In this document: positions 13,101-24,311 of the stretch, piece after piece
Position numbering within the stretch: position 1 is the stretch's first letter
Layout: every line of letters begins with the position of its first letter
NCBI GenBank assembly: GCA_006386115.1
Contig: VFIW01000007.1
Coordinates: 592,693 to 656,692, forward strand
DNA: 64,000 bases
Source of the DNA: Globisporangium splendens
Taxonomy: Eukaryota > Oomycota > Peronosporomycetes > Pythiales > Pythiaceae
Direction of reading: 5' to 3'
The notes under the pieces: generated by a model
Databases searched by the model: none
What the model saw: only the letters and a program-made list of their open reading frames with translations
Told to the model about the DNA's origin: nothing
Position numbers and translations under genes: made by a program

Positions 13101-13613
13101 AATAACATTGTCAATGTCACATCGATCATCTTCTTCCTCGAGCTTGGCGGTGCTCAGGAGAACGAGTTTTTCATTACGAAGTTTGATTTCCCGTCGATGC
13201 CACTTCGTTGCGATGGACTGCTCCTTGACAATGAACGTCAGTCGCCGAGTCGCCGCAGTGTAGTACAAACGCTTGACATTCTGAATCCACTCGCACAGAT
13301 TCTTATAACCTGCTGAGCCGGCTGGCTCGGATGCAAGTAATTGCATAAGAATTGTCTTTTCCGCGATGTGTTCAGGCATCGAGATGCGCGGAGGGACCAC
13401 AGCAACGACTGTGCCTTCGAGGCAGTCTTCAAAGAATTTGACATAACCCATGCGTTGGAGGAAAGTGTGGGTACAAGCGAGGAATGCAGGAGGCGCGTCT
13501 AAGACGAGAGCACCCATTATCCAGGCATTCAACGCTTCTTCTTCGGCCGGCACCATCTTGCGTAGGTCATCATCGGGTTTGGTCTTCCATGGACGTGTAG
13601 CGATCTTGGTCAA
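10014..13613 (-). pseudogene. A1 ORF1 (gag-like, CCHC knuckle), main part
   Basis: This frame of about 1200 codons has a retroviral-type zinc knuckle CX2CX4HX4C (CFQCFDPSHPKSKC, near 12780-12830), a long alanine/lysine-rich helical stretch likely to form coiled coil, Ser/Thr/Gln-rich low-complexity stretches and a conserved C-terminal part. It should bind the element RNA. A TGA just upstream of the Met at 13613 and the insertion of B1-C-B2 at 13671 cut off the N-terminus, which lies at 24312-24442. A4 (36197-40000) shows the uninterrupted version. Confidence 0.88.
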
Positions 13614-13671
13614 TCACTGAACCCATGCACGATGACGCGCTTCACGCACCGCGGCATGAGTCCGAGTGTTC

Positions 13672-13686
13672 TTCTCTGGGTGAGCA
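13672..13686. repeat. 15-mer target site X, copy 1 (A1/B1 junction)
   Basis: TTCTCTGGGTGAGCA on the plus strand. It separates A1 ORF1 from the 3' tail of B1. Identical 15-mers lie at 14309, 23734 and 24297, and the unoccupied site is at 39855-39869 in A4. Confidence 0.92.
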
Positions 13687-14308
13687 AGATGAGATGATAA
13701 GAAATCTATTAAACGTAAAGTTTAAGATTTCCCGGGGAAGAGAATTGGTAGGTTCTCAGCTATCATATCCTGCCGTAACACAAGCGTTCTCACACTTGTG
13801 TCCGGGGTTTTCGTGATTTTCTAGTTTTTATGTCATTTATTTTCTTCGTGTGGGCGCATCGTCACTTGTGGGTTTCATTGCGAGTCTTCTTGGTGTGGTA
13901 TAGCCGGTTGGCTTTGTCACGGGTGTCTTGAGCTGCGCGGTGTGGTGGCCACCAACAGCGGGGGTCTTGTGCTGCGCGGTGTGGTGGCCGCAAACAGCGG
14001 GGGTCTTGAGCTGCGCGGTGTGGTGGCCGCAAACAGCGGGGGTCTTGAGCTGCGCGGTGTGGTGGCCGCAAACAGCGGGGGGTCTTGTGCTGCGTCGATT
14101 GTTAGCGACGTTGCCGGTTCGTTGTGCTGCGTGACGATTGGTCACATACAGCGGGTCAATAGTCGTGCTCAAATTGGTCGTGCATTCCATTCCTCACCAC
14201 ACCAGGGCCTCCAAGAAGGAGGGATTCTCTCCCTGGGATGGGCCGGCCCAAACTGGACCGCTGAGGCTGGAACTGGACCGCTTGTGCTTGACTTGGAATA
14301 TTGGAGAA
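13687..14308 (-). mobile_element. Short non-autonomous element B, copy B1
   Basis: The 622 bp element has no convincing coding sequence. Its orientation is set by a degenerate TCA-type tail at its minus-strand 3' end (13687-13697). Its other copy (B2, 23749-24296) is nearly identical outside a tandem block. It carries four 39 bp repeats. It is flanked on both sides by the same 15-mer. The last unique bases before the tail (GTTTAATAGATTT on the minus strand) resemble the 3' end of C (GTTAAATAGAATT). I infer a SINE-like or deleted element moved by the machinery of C. Confidence 0.75.
13927..14083. repeat. 39 bp tandem repeat, four units, inside B1
   Basis: Units begin CTTGAGCTGCGCGGTGTGG and end in a run of G. 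B2 has two units (23992-24073). The copy-number difference points to slippage or recombination since the two copies split. Confidence 0.88.
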
Positions 14309-14323
14309 TTCTCTGGGTGAGCA
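14309..14323. repeat. 15-mer target site X, copy 2 (B1/C junction)
   Basis: TTCTCTGGGTGAGCA, directly followed by the (GA)n that is the 3' tail of C on the minus strand. Confidence 0.92.
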
Positions 14324-14357
14324 AGAGAGAGAGAGAGAGAAGGTAATTCTATTTAAC

Positions 14358-17300
14358 TTATGATCTACATACAGTTGAAGAATTCCTGAGTCTCATTAAC
14401 ACTGCTGACAGTGAGGTGTTTCGAAGTTTTGACGGTGTGGCACCGATATCATTGTCGAGTAGAGCTGCGACTTGGGACAGAAGAATTTGATCGTTCCCCC
14501 GCGATTCGTCGGTGAGTATCTTCGCACTCTTGGAGTTCATTGCCATGTTGGCGAGAAGATCGGCCATTTTGTTTTGTTCTCGTTTTGTGTGATTCCAGGA
14601 GATCCACGCAAAGTTGGCGATGATTTGATTTACCCGAGCTGCTAGTGGCTGCAACTCGGTCTGGCGTATTGAGGAGAACCCGTTCTGGGATGCGATAATC
14701 ATTTGGCTGTCTCCGAAGACTTCCAACTTGACTTCATAGTGCTGTAGGTAGTGTGCACTGTATGCCAGGCCATCTTTCAGCGCGCTGTATTCGCACCGGT
14801 TGTTCGTGACTTGTGGTCCCATGTACGCATAGCCGCATGCTTTGAGTTCCCATCGATTGGTGCGTTCATTCAGGAAGATGAGTGCCCATCCGCTGCCTCC
14901 TGGACCTGGGTTGCCGCGTGCACCTCCATCGAAATACAAACGCGCTGTCGCCCACGCTTCAAGTTGCCGCGACAGGTCTTGTCTCTCCAGTACGCTGAGC
15001 AGTTGGCTCAGGCAAGTTGCATTGATCTTTTCTCCTTTGAGCGCTCTCATCCGATGAGCCACAGCTCGCACTTGCATCACACACGCAGTCCACACACGCT
15101 TGGTGCTTTCTTCGATAGCAACGTGTTGCCGTTCATGCACTATTTCCACTCTCGTTCTCCACAGCAATACTGGGATGCTTGATGTGACTATAAACCACAG
15201 TTTCTGTAGTGCTGTCGAGTGTTCCGGAGTAATGAACCCGAAGCTCTTTTCCAATTCCCGGAGCAAAGATCGTTGACCTGGCGGGGCTCTGCGGCTAGCA
15301 ATGTGAGGCAGGAAGAGATTGAGTGCTTGCTCCGTCAATGTTCGACCAATCCATCGCCCGAGGAAGGCCATCCACGCAGCTTGTGCTCGCTTGCAACTCC
15401 AGACTATGTGTGAGATAGTTTCTTTTGTTTCCCCACATCCGGCATTGCTTGGACACGCCGAAGACTCGATCCTTCCCGGATGGAACAGGTTGAGCTGCAT
15501 CGTAGAAATCCGGTATGTCGTCCACATCTGATACGGTGTAAGACATCCTCGTTGCTTCCATAGATCTGCTGGTAGCCGATACTGCACATGACTGTACCAC
15601 TGATCCGTTTTCGCGACTTCGTTGAGCTTGTCTACGAGTACTCCGAGACCTTGATACAACTTGCTGTGCAGCCTCCGTGTTCTTGCTCGGTCAATTGTCT
15701 TCTGGATGCTGTTTGGGGGAGTATGTTCATGCACCAGCCACGGACAGTGCGTCGTGAGCGGGTGAGGTTTGAATGTCCACCCTACAGTTTTTATTTCTTC
15801 TTCGATCATTGCAACGTCTTGTTGGCAAGTAGCATCCCCGGTCCAGTCTTTATCTTTATCTTTATAAGGTGAGGTATATTTAGGTTCATCTTCGTGACCT
15901 ACAATATCCATTCTCCTACCTAATCTTCATTGCGAATTTCATCTAGGAGTGTAAATGTGTATCCCCGGTCCAGTCGGTCACTGTCCAGAGAACTCCATTT
16001 GCTTGCCGTTGCATCTGAATGTAGTCCGTGTGGCTCCTCTCCGACCCTGGCATCGCGATGATGGTTCCCATGCCGTTGCTGATCCACTTGTACTCTCGTT
16101 TTGTGGGTTTCCTGCTCCACGGCTCCTGGTGACTGATTAGCTGGTTGCCTGCATCGATTTCCATCTCCGGTGAGCATAGAATGATGCTGGTTACGAGTTT
16201 TCGCAGGACGGCCCTTCGTTTGGACGTGAGAGTCGCCGTCATGGTTGGTAGCCGCACGGAGAACACTCGCTCTTCTTCCCTTTTCACGTTGAAGCTGGCC
16301 AAATTGCATTCCTTCAGGAAAGAAACCGTTTTGACCGTGTACTGCTCGCCTTGGCTGTCGATTATCCAGGGGTTGTCGTTCCACTGAAAGGATGGCCAGA
16401 ACGCTCGAGTCTCTTCCGATAGCTGATGTATCGTCTGCTCAGGTTTTCTCCCAAAATACACACCTACACGTCCGTCTGATCTCCACTCGAGGTCCACGGT
16501 CGGTAGCAAGGATTCCATTTGCCGCTTTAGATCGTCTTTCCACGCGGGATTGCGTCCCTCTGCAGCCACCAGGTCTTCACCGAGGTACTCCCACCCGAGT
16601 CTGTGGATATTGTTCGTCTGGTACAGCCTTGTCTGTGCGTGCTGGCTTCGCTCCTTGGGTGAGATCGCGCAGCATCCCCAGTGTTGACTTTTGTCCTGAT
16701 GAACCTGTTCATGCCAAGCTTCTGTATACCTGTCTCGCGCTCGCTGTAGCCACCGAGTTGTCCGCCGCATCGCTTGTCGCTTTATTGCCAGAGGTATTGA
16801 ATAGAGACCAATACCTCCTTCCTTGACCGGCAGGTAGAGCAGGGAAGGACTCACCTTGTGCCTCATGCCGTCTGTGCCGAGTGTCGATTTCCACAAAAAT
16901 TGCTTTTGTAGGTTCACTAGCTGGTCCACGACCTTCGCTGGGGGCTTGATGTAGCCGGCAGTGAATAGAATCGACGGCAGCAAGACCGAATTCAGTATAA
17001 GCACTCTCCCCACCACACTGTTGGAGACTTTGGTCGCGATAATCAATCTTGTTCGGAGCTTTTGCAGGCGGTCCTCCCAATTAGCCTGCGTGATGTTCCC
17101 GGTTCCTATTTGGATGCCAAGGTACCTCACCGTCTCTCCATGCTTCAGGATTGGAATGCCGCATCTTTGTTCTTGGACTACTGCTGTGTTGAGACTGATA
17201 TAGCTGCTTTTCGTTGGTTGCACGTGCAGCCCTGATTGCTGGCCAAACTCGGTCAGCAGCTGCATCAGCCGAGGCAGCTGTCTCCCTTGTTTCAAAAAGA

Positions 17301-19530
17301 CAGCAGAGTCGTCAACGAAGGTCGAAATAAGATGGGGTTCTGCTCCGGATTTGGTCACACGAATCCCTTCCAGATAGGGGTCTTGTTGTACTGCCAGTGC
17401 GAGAATCTCCGCAGCAACGATAAACAGCAGAGGGGCCAGGGGGCAACCTTGACGAATGCCCGACTTGACCTCCCATTCTCTCGACAGTTCACCGTTCACC
17501 AGGTACTGCGCCGTAGTGTCCGAGTGCATTCGACGTACTAAATCCACAAATTGTCGCCCAAAGCCGAACTTGCTCAGCACAAGGTACAGAAAGTCTCTGT
17601 CCAATGTGTCGTAAGCCTTCGTGAAGTCAAGCATCGCATTTCCCGGAGCGTCATCGAACCCTTCAGTGCTGCTGTGGTACGCTTTATCCAATGCGGCTTG
17701 CATGATGAGGATCGCGTTCTCCATCAGTCGGTCGCGTACGAAGCCTTGTTGTTCTTCTCCGATGATCCACAGAAGGACGTCTTGCAACCTTGTTGCTAGG
17801 ACTTTTGCAAACAACTTGTATGTGGTCGTAAGCAGAGTGATTGGTCTGTAATCGAGGGGATTTGGCGAATCTCCTTTCTTGCGCAACGGAATTACGATTC
17901 CTTGACCGAATGATCTTGGCATGGGTGCCCCGCGTTGGATGTTGTTGAATTCCCGCACCAAAACGTCGACCATCACGTCCTCGCAATCCTTGTAGAAGTC
18001 ATTGTTCAGACTGTCCACGCCACCTGCCTTATGCCGATGTAAAGCCGCGATTGCCTCTCGTACTTCTTTTTCAGTAATGGGTGCCATCAAGTCTTGGTTT
18101 TGCGCTTCCGTGACTTTCCGAGTTTCCGGAATGTACACCAGTGCATCGAATCGCAGTTCAGCCTTGTGCGGAGGGACCGTAGCATGGCTCTGGCCGGTGA
18201 TTTGGTGCCACTCAGCCCCCATGATGTCCGCTAGACTCGCGTTTGGTGGGTGGTACCTTCCGGGGGTCGGTTCCAATCGCGAAATTGTTTGATCCCGCTG
18301 CCAGTTGGCGATCCTCCGAAAGAAGTGACGAACATCCCCCTGCGTTGCTTGCATATACTTACCGAATTTAAACTCTGCTGCCTCTCTTGCCGCGTTTGCT
18401 TGTTCTTCGATCAGCTGACGCCTTGAGCGGTTTGCCGGTTGGTGCTGCTGATCCTCCAACTTTTGCTGGTATCTTCGCACTTGCCGCTTCTCTGCTCGAC
18501 TCACTCTCAGTATTGCTTGGATGATACGCTTCTCCAGATGGCTCCACTCGATTGGTCCTTCACTCTGCATCAGCTCCAGCTCGCGACTGATTGCCTGTTG
18601 CACTCCAGTCCGCACCAAATCAGGACGCGAAGTACGTATCGGGTACCTGCACTTGTTCACCTTCCTTGGTCTCTGCGGTTGGCTCGTCCATTTCATATGC
18701 AGCACCACTGCTTGGTGATCCGAGTAGCGCTTGGGTAGCTCTATGGCCTCCCATTGCACGGCGCTTCCCAGATTTCCTGCTATATAGAATCGGTCGAGTC
18801 GACTGGCTGAGTTTTTTCTCCAGTATGTGAAATGCTCCGTCGGTTCTCGCTGCACTGGCCACTCCGGATCCTCCACTAGCTCCCGTGCGTCGTGTATGTT
18901 CCACTCCGTCACTAATCTTCTCAGTTCTGCACTTTCGCATTGCATCGGTAGCAGAACTCCTCTTTGGTACCGGTCTCGTTGCTTGTCGAGCACACAATTG
19001 AAGTCACCTCCGAGCACTGCTGCTGCACGATGAGTCCCGAACTCCTCGTTTAGGCGTCGGAAGAAGTGTTCTCGCTCTGATTTCTTGTTGGGTGCGTACA
19101 CGTTAATCCACACCACTCCCTTGGACTTGATAGCGACTGTGCGATTTGTCCACTTGGATTCCTCGATCAGTTTTGTTTCGCTAATTGTCTTCGGATTTGT
19201 GAGTATTGCAACTCCGCCGGTCGCGTCTGGATGGATGGACCAAAAGGACGTTGCTTCGTCCAGGTTTGTAATCCCCCATATTCGGTTCCAGTATTGTCGG
19301 AGTCTGCGTTCTTCTTTGGCTGTGGTGATCCTCGTTTCCTGCAAATAAATGATATCATACTTTTCTGCGGTTAGTGCCCCCTTGAGATCCTCTAACCATT
19401 TTGTTCGTTCTTTCTTTTTGAATCCGCACACGTTCTGAGTTAATACCCGTAGCGTGTTAGGACATGATCTTTTTTCCTTTTTTTGGTTTTTGTAAAATGC
19501 ATTCTTGAGGGCATGTAGCGCGGCGTACAT
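14358..19530 (-). pseudogene. C ORF2: endonuclease, reverse transcriptase, RNase H; interrupted
   Basis: The N-terminal ~235 residues are an APE-type endonuclease ([29 protein letters not shown]). The RT follows with [36 protein letters not shown] and an FVDD catalytic box near 17310 in place of the usual YADD/FADD. After a linker with a cysteine cluster comes RNase H (YFDGGARGNPGPGG near 14890-14940). The frame is broken only by the A 3'-tail insertion at 15849-15960; on each side the frame matches and a 15 bp duplication (15834-15848, 15961-15975) flanks the insert. Without it the ORF would be about 1.67 kcodons. Confidence 0.92.
15849..15960 (-). mobile_element. 112 bp 3' tail of element A inserted in C ORF2
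   Basis: The sequence equals the last ~110 bp of A (same as 3355-3464 or 30741-30850) and ends in the AAAGAT-type tail. The 15 bp duplication ATCCCCGGTCCAGTC lies on both sides. It is an extremely 5'-truncated A insertion in the same orientation as C. It supplies an ATG at 15911 (minus strand) in frame with the rest of C ORF2. Confidence 0.93.
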
Positions 19531-19579
19531 TTCTGTACCTGGGCTACTGCCATCTTGGTTACCTGTTGGTGTCGTGCCT

Positions 19580-22500
19580 TTAGTACCTTGAGGGCTCGAC
19601 CGAGTCCACTTCCATGGTGACTTGAGCCATAATCACCGATAGAGCTGACCACTCGCTGAGCTCCTCTCCGCTCTTGAAGGCTGCTTTGAGCTCTCTGGTT
19701 TGCTTCAACATCGCACAGAAGTCTTCAATCGCCTCGTACAGGTTGTCTGGGTCTTCGGCGTCGCTAGACCTGAACGTCTGCAGCTCCTCCTCATACACCA
19801 CTGTGCAGATGATGTAGCGGCTGAGCTTCTCTTGCTGGGTCGGGTGACAAAGTCGCAAAACTTCGAGACCACCGTACTTCATTCTTCCTAGCATCGACCA
19901 GTCTTCCTTGGAGTTGAGTAGTGCCGCCCGTTGTTGCTTCGTGGTTGCCGTTGCAATCCTGTCAAACCAGCCTGTAATCCATACCTTGGTTTCTGCTTCA
20001 TCGGTGCGGTATAAAAGACGTTTGAGTCCTTCCTCAATCACCTGTTCACGCAGTACTTGTGTCAAGTCCACTAGCGTTGGCCCTCTGAGGTGGTTCAGCA
20101 CATGATGCGGTCCTGGCGACGTCTTCAACATCGCTAGAATTCGCTCCCATTCATTGAGAGCTGCCTGCGTCCATACATCATGATTGGACGAGAGCAGAGG
20201 AAAGGGGCATTTGGTTTCTTGTTTCCATTGCTCCTGGAACCCTTCCCAATGCTCCTGCAGCGTGCGCTCGAGGTCTCTGCGTTTCTGCATGGAGTCTCCT
20301 TCGATCGCCAAACGTCTCGAGAGCGTTCTGGTTTTCTTGAGGGGGACATTGGGGCTGTTCAGGTTCATCGCGTCGTCACCATCTCCGGCTGTGAGCATCA
20401 GGGTTTCGTCTCTATCTCGCTTCCTGGGTTGTGGAGGTAACTCGGTTGTGGGCGAGTGATACACCACAAGCTGATTCTCCTGAGATGCGAACGACCAACC
20501 GTGATGTCCGCTGAGCTGGTTTGGCTCGAACTTTTCTCGCTCCTCCAGCGATGGAGTCACCTCTAAATCTTCCAAACTGGAATTGTCGCTTTCCTCCATT
20601 GAATCCTCCGCAACTGGTTCGAAGTCGAATTGGCCGGATCGGTCAGTCTTGAACTCCGTCTTGCTCCTTTCGGATCCTTGGAGATGCTTCGCTAACGAGG
20701 AGCTCGTCATAGTCGCCAGTGGCGATGGTTCGTTTAGGGTTCTGAAATGCAGACTGTTGTAGTGTTCTTTTGCGAATTTCATCACGATTGGAAGTGGACT
20801 GCTCGTAGCCTCTGCTTCGATTCTGTCCTGACGAAGCTCGTCTTCCCATTGCTTCCCCGTGCACGCATGCTCTTTGGCTGACAGAAACTGGCCTCCTGCC
20901 TGGACTCTGGATTGTGGCTTGTAAATTGCAAACCCTTTTCGGTTTCCGTACGTTGTCTCGATGAGCACGAAGACTTTTCTCTGCAAAGCCTTGGCAGCCA
21001 TCCGCAAGGACTCCGGTCCACCCCACATGGACCCTGGTAGCGTCGACGATCGGCTGGAGGAGCTGCTTGCGATATCATTGAAATAGTCGAGAACATCTGC
21101 TTTCCTTTCTTTTGGGCTCATTTTTCGATCCCCTCTCCCCAATGCTTCGAGTATTCCCAGATGCGTTCCTTCAGGGAATTCAAGATCGAAGTTGAGACGT
21201 GCGGCCGCGTTCATACTTTGCTTGATTCTGCTCGCGGTTGCCTCGAGCAGCTTCTCATTTGCCATGTTGTCATGCGTGATTTGGAGCATCGCTTCCGCCA
21301 CTGCATAAAATTGGCAATTTCCGGTTGGTGGTGTTGTTGCTTCTGCAAGTCCGTTGGCTTCCATCACGTCTTGAAGCGTGTACTCCCCATCCCAGTCCAT
21401 GATGTCGTTACGATTCGGGTTGAGCTCGGCTTTTCTTTCCACGTGCACCTTCATCAGCTCGTCCATATCTCGTCGAAAGCGCATCAGTTCTTTTGCCCAT
21501 CGGATGTCCTCCTTGGAGATTTGTCTTGGTCCATTTTTCTGGCTTGCCTTTGACACGGGTCCTTTTGTATTCGCTACTCCGCCGTTTGGTTTCGCCTTCG
21601 CCTGTTCTTTAAGATTGCCGATTTGTTGTACTGGAATTCCTGTTCCCACTGTAAACGATGCATTTTTTGTTAGATTTCTTGGGTTGGAGTTCGGTTGTGG
21701 GTTGGTCTCGTCAGGCGTCACGGGATTCGTGTTCTCGCTCGGCTTGTTTTCCTCACTGGCTTGAGGACTCTCTGCTGCTGGTTGAAGGGGCTGTTTCTGT
21801 TTGTCGATGCTGTCTGAGACCGACTCTTTTATTTCCGCTGCACTTGTGAAAGTGGCTGGCTTTCTCGGAAGTTTACTCACGATCACATCACCTGCGTAAA
21901 TACAGTTGTTAGTTGTTAGTTCCTCTTCCGTTGCCTTACATGCTCGCGCGAAATGTCCCGCTGCCCCGCAGATTAAACAAGGAGCAATTCGATACTTGGA
22001 TGCGTGGTGAAGGGTGATCGTTCGCCCTCGCCAAATAATTCGTCTGACATCGATAAGCGCTTTTGGACACAATTCGTCTTCAAAGAGCACCTCCCACCAC
22101 TGCGATTGGTTGGATCTTGGGCCGTACTGATCAAGTGGGTAGGCGTAGAATCGCTTGCCTGTCGTCTGCTTCAAGTATTCTAAAAACAAGGCCATATTCA
22201 TTGAGCGAGCAGTGTTCAAAAGCTGAATTTTGTACCTGGATCTCGATTCTGCGTTTTGTAGCCCGTCCGCTCCCAATTGCCTGTTCCAAACGTTGTTTGC
22301 CTCCGGTCGCTCTCCGGTTGTCTCCGTCTGGTGTGCGGATATGAGCTGCACCAATTGGCGTCGGAAAGGGATCGTCATTTTGTTCCATTTCGCCGCTGTG
22401 CTCCTGTCAAAGAAATAGAAGTGGAGAGAATGAGTACTGTCATTATATTCCGCAGCTTTGAGGTCTTTCAGCATCGCCATTGTCTCTTCCATTTTGCCGT

Positions 22501-23698
22501 CATTTCGGTATCTCGCTGCTTGCAAGATGGCTTCCACGATTCGTCCGGTCGATTGGTGATCTTTGTAAACCTGCGTTGCATCCGATAATTTGCCGACCAG
22601 CTCTCCTTCCACCTGAGCTGCGATGGTGTTCTGGAAGCGGAAGAGGGTGTCCCCATCACACACTCGCCGTAGGAATTGAGGCAGGTGTCGAATCAGGAGT
22701 TCGCCTTCCACGATCGCTAGCATGATTTCCCATTCCATCGTTGTCGGCTGGCGCAGGGTTACTGAGTACTCGAACTTTTGCTTGCAGTGTCGGATCATGT
22801 TGCTTTGTTCCTCCTCCGAGTATTTGTCCGATTTGAAGGTGAAGGGTTGGGTACCTTGCTCTTTGGCTTTTGTTTGACTGTTGGTGCTGGTTTGCGAACC
22901 CCATGGCGAAGCCTTGGTTTCTTCTGCCAGCTTGTTCTGGTCAATTCTCTTTTGGATAAGCGCTACCACTGTCCACGATGACCGGTGCATATCCTTGCAT
23001 AAATCTTGGATCGTCCGCTTCCACTCCGGAAAGGATTTTCCCTTTTCAATTGCCAGTAGACGGAAAAGGTCTACCAGTGCGTCCGCTTCTTCTCCATTGA
23101 GTGTTGGGTAATTGTCGTTCGCCTTTTTTGGTTTCTCCAGAATCCGCATCCCGTTGTAAAGAGCCGTGAACATTAACCGCACTTCGTATTCAATCTCCAC
23201 TTTGTTGACCGCGTTTGGTGACACACGCAACTTTGCGGCGAGGGCTTCGTATCTCTCCACTGGTGTAGTCTCCGTCGACGCTTCTTTTCGAGAACCTTCC
23301 GCACGCGATGGTGTCGTGCCCTCTTCAATGGTCCTTATCTTGTCTTGTCCTCCTGCTTTTAATTGGGCCGTATCGTTCGTGTGCACAGAATCTAGGGCTC
23401 CCCCTTCTTCGTGCTGCGACGCTCGTATAGCCACATCTGCGTCGACTTGCGCACGCACACTCCGCAGCGCGGTGGCTGTCTTTGTGGAAACACCTTCTGG
23501 AGCTTCCTTCCACGCGGCCCCCTCCTTTGGTTGCTCCATATTCGTCATGGAGACCTCAGGAGAAAGCATTCGCTTATCGCTCTTTATAAAGGCTCGTATA
23601 CTCAGTTCAGTGTATTCGCCCCTTTCCAATGATCTTGGCAGTGGACTGTCGATTGTCGTCGTGGTACTTGTACTCCCGATACAAACAGCTGGTACCAA
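19580..23698 (-). CDS. C ORF1: gag-like protein with CCHC knuckle and OTU-like protease
   Basis: The frame of 1372 codons is intact. Near residue 570 is a zinc knuckle [14 protein letters not shown] (CX2CX4HX4C). Residues ~785-985 look like an OTU cysteine protease: [12 protein letters not shown] carries the catalytic Cys in the usual G-N-C-F context, and HYNSLHF at the end carries the usual His region. OTU enzymes cut ubiquitin chains or act as proteases; a similar module is known from the Dualen/RandI non-LTR elements. Long charged and Gln/Ser-rich linkers flank it. Whether it acts on ubiquitin or on the element's own protein cannot be read from the sequence. The stop at 19580 is 49 bases before ORF2. 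Confidence 0.88.
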   Translation of the reverse strand: MVPAVCIGSTSTTTTIDSPLPRSLERGEYTELSIRAFIKSDKRMLSPEVSMTNMEQPKEGAAWKEAPEGVSTKTATALRSVRAQVDADVAIRASQHEEGGALDSVHTNDTAQLKAGGQDKIRTIEEGTTPSRAEGSRKEASTETTPVERYEALAAKLRVSPNAVNKVEIEYEVRLMFTALYNGMRILEKPKKANDNYPTLNGEEADALVDLFRLLAIEKGKSFPEWKRTIQDLCKDMHRSSWTVVALIQKRIDQNKLAEETKASPWGSQTSTNSQTKAKEQGTQPFTFKSDKYSEEEQSNMIRHCKQKFEYSVTLRQPTTMEWEIMLAIVEGELLIRHLPQFLRRVCDGDTLFRFQNTIAAQVEGELVGKLSDATQVYKDHQSTGRIVEAILQAARYRNDGKMEETMAMLKDLKAAEYNDSTHSLHFYFFDRSTAAKWNKMTIPFRRQLVQLISAHQTETTGERPEANNVWNRQLGADGLQNAESRSRYKIQLLNTARSMNMALFLEYLKQTTGKRFYAYPLDQYGPRSNQSQWWEVLFEDELCPKALIDVRRIIWRGRTITLHHASKYRIAPCLICGAAGHFARACKATEEELTTNNCIYAGDVIVSKLPRKPATFTSAAEIKESVSDSIDKQKQPLQPAAESPQASEENKPSENTNPVTPDETNPQPNSNPRNLTKNASFTVGTGIPVQQIGNLKEQAKAKPNGGVANTKGPVSKASQKNGPRQISKEDIRWAKELMRFRRDMDELMKVHVERKAELNPNRNDIMDWDGEYTLQDVMEANGLAEATTPPTGNCQFYAVAEAMLQITHDNMANEKLLEATASRIKQSMNAAARLNFDLEFPEGTHLGILEALGRGDRKMSPKERKADVLDYFNDIASSSSSRSSTLPGSMWGGPESLRMAAKALQRKVFVLIETTYGNRKGFAIYKPQSRVQAGGQFLSAKEHACTGKQWEDELRQDRIEAEATSSPLPIVMKFAKEHYNSLHFRTLNEPSPLATMTSSSLAKHLQGSERSKTEFKTDRSGQFDFEPVAEDSMEESDNSSLEDLEVTPSLEEREKFEPNQLSGHHGWSFASQENQLVVYHSPTTELPPQPRKRDRDETLMLTAGDGDDAMNLNSPNVPLKKTRTLSRRLAIEGDSMQKRRDLERTLQEHWEGFQEQWKQETKCPFPLLSSNHDVWTQAALNEWERILAMLKTSPGPHHVLNHLRGPTLVDLTQVLREQVIEEGLKRLLYRTDEAETKVWITGWFDRIATATTKQQRAALLNSKEDWSMLGRMKYGGLEVLRLCHPTQQEKLSRYIICTVVYEEELQTFRSSDAEDPDNLYEAIEDFCAMLKQTRELKAAFKSGEELSEWSALSVIMAQVTMEVDSVEPSRY

Positions 23699-23733
23699 GG
23701 CTGTCTGTCCTGTAGAAGGCTAGATCGAAAGTA

Positions 23734-23748
23734 TTCTCTGGGTGAGCA
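23734..23748. repeat. 15-mer target site X, copy 3 (C/B2 junction)
   Basis: TTCTCTGGGTGAGCA between the 5' end of C and the (TGA)n/(TCA)n tail of B2. Confidence 0.92.
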
Positions 23749-24296
23749 ATGATGATGATGATGATAAGAAATCTATTGAACGTAAAGTTTAAGATTTCCC
23801 GGGGAAGAGAATTGGTAGGTTCTCAGCTATCATATCCTGCCGTAACACAAGCGTTCTCACACTTCGTCCGGGGTTTTCGTGATTTTCTAGTTTTTATGTC
23901 ATTTATTTTCTTCGTATGGGCGCATCGTCACTTGTGGGTTTCATTGCGAGGGGTCTTGGTGCGGCAGAGCCGGTTGGCTTTGTCACGGGGGTCTTGAGCT
24001 GCGCGGTGTGGTGGCCGCAGACAGCGGGGGGTCTTGAGCTGCGCGGTGTGGTGGCCGCAAACAGCGGGGGGTCTTGTGCTGCGTCGCTTGTTAGCGACGT
24101 TGCCGGTTCGTTGTGCTGCGTGACGATTGGTCACATACAGCGGGTTAATAGTCGTGCTCATATGGTCGTGCATTCCATTCCTCACCACCCGAGGGCCTCC
24201 AAGAAGGAGGGATTCTCTCCCTGGGATGGGCCGGCCCAAACTGGACCGCTGAGGCTGGGACTAGACCGCTTGTGCTTGACTTGGAATATTGGAGAA
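23749..24296 (-). mobile_element. Short non-autonomous element B, copy B2
   Basis: The 548 bp copy matches B1 closely but has two 39 bp repeat units instead of four and a clean (TCA)n tail (23749-23764). The minus-strand 5' end starts TTCTCCAATATTCC directly after the 15-mer, as in B1. No protein is supported. Confidence 0.78.
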
Positions 24297-24311
24297 TTCT
24301 CTGGGTGAGCA
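24297..24311. repeat. 15-mer target site X, copy 4 (B2/A1 junction)
   Basis: TTCTCTGGGTGAGCA, followed by the remaining 5' part of A1 ORF1. This and copy 1 are the outer duplications of the nested block. Confidence 0.92.

Larger units (their letters stand above)
14324..23733 (-). mobile_element. Non-LTR retrotransposon C with OTU-type ORF1
   Basis: The element runs from a 5' end at 23733 to a (CT)n tail at 14324-14341 on the minus strand. It has a 35 bp leader, ORF1 (19580-23698), ORF2 (14358-19530) and a very short 3' UTR. Both ends abut the 15-mer X. Length without the later A-tail insertion and its extra duplication is about 9.28 kb. ORF1 is open; ORF2 is open apart from the 112 bp A fragment at 15849-15960. 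This is one of the better preserved elements here and sits inside A1, so it is younger than A1. Confidence 0.92.

Noticed and set aside
13927..14083. Tandem repeats as a CRISPR array
   Set aside because: Units are contiguous with no unique spacers, and the setting is eukaryotic.
13687..24296. B1 and B2 as long terminal repeats of C
   Set aside because: They flank C as direct repeats, but each has its own simple-sequence tail and X copies lie between B and C. C has non-LTR endonuclease and RT motifs and no primer-binding site or integrase.
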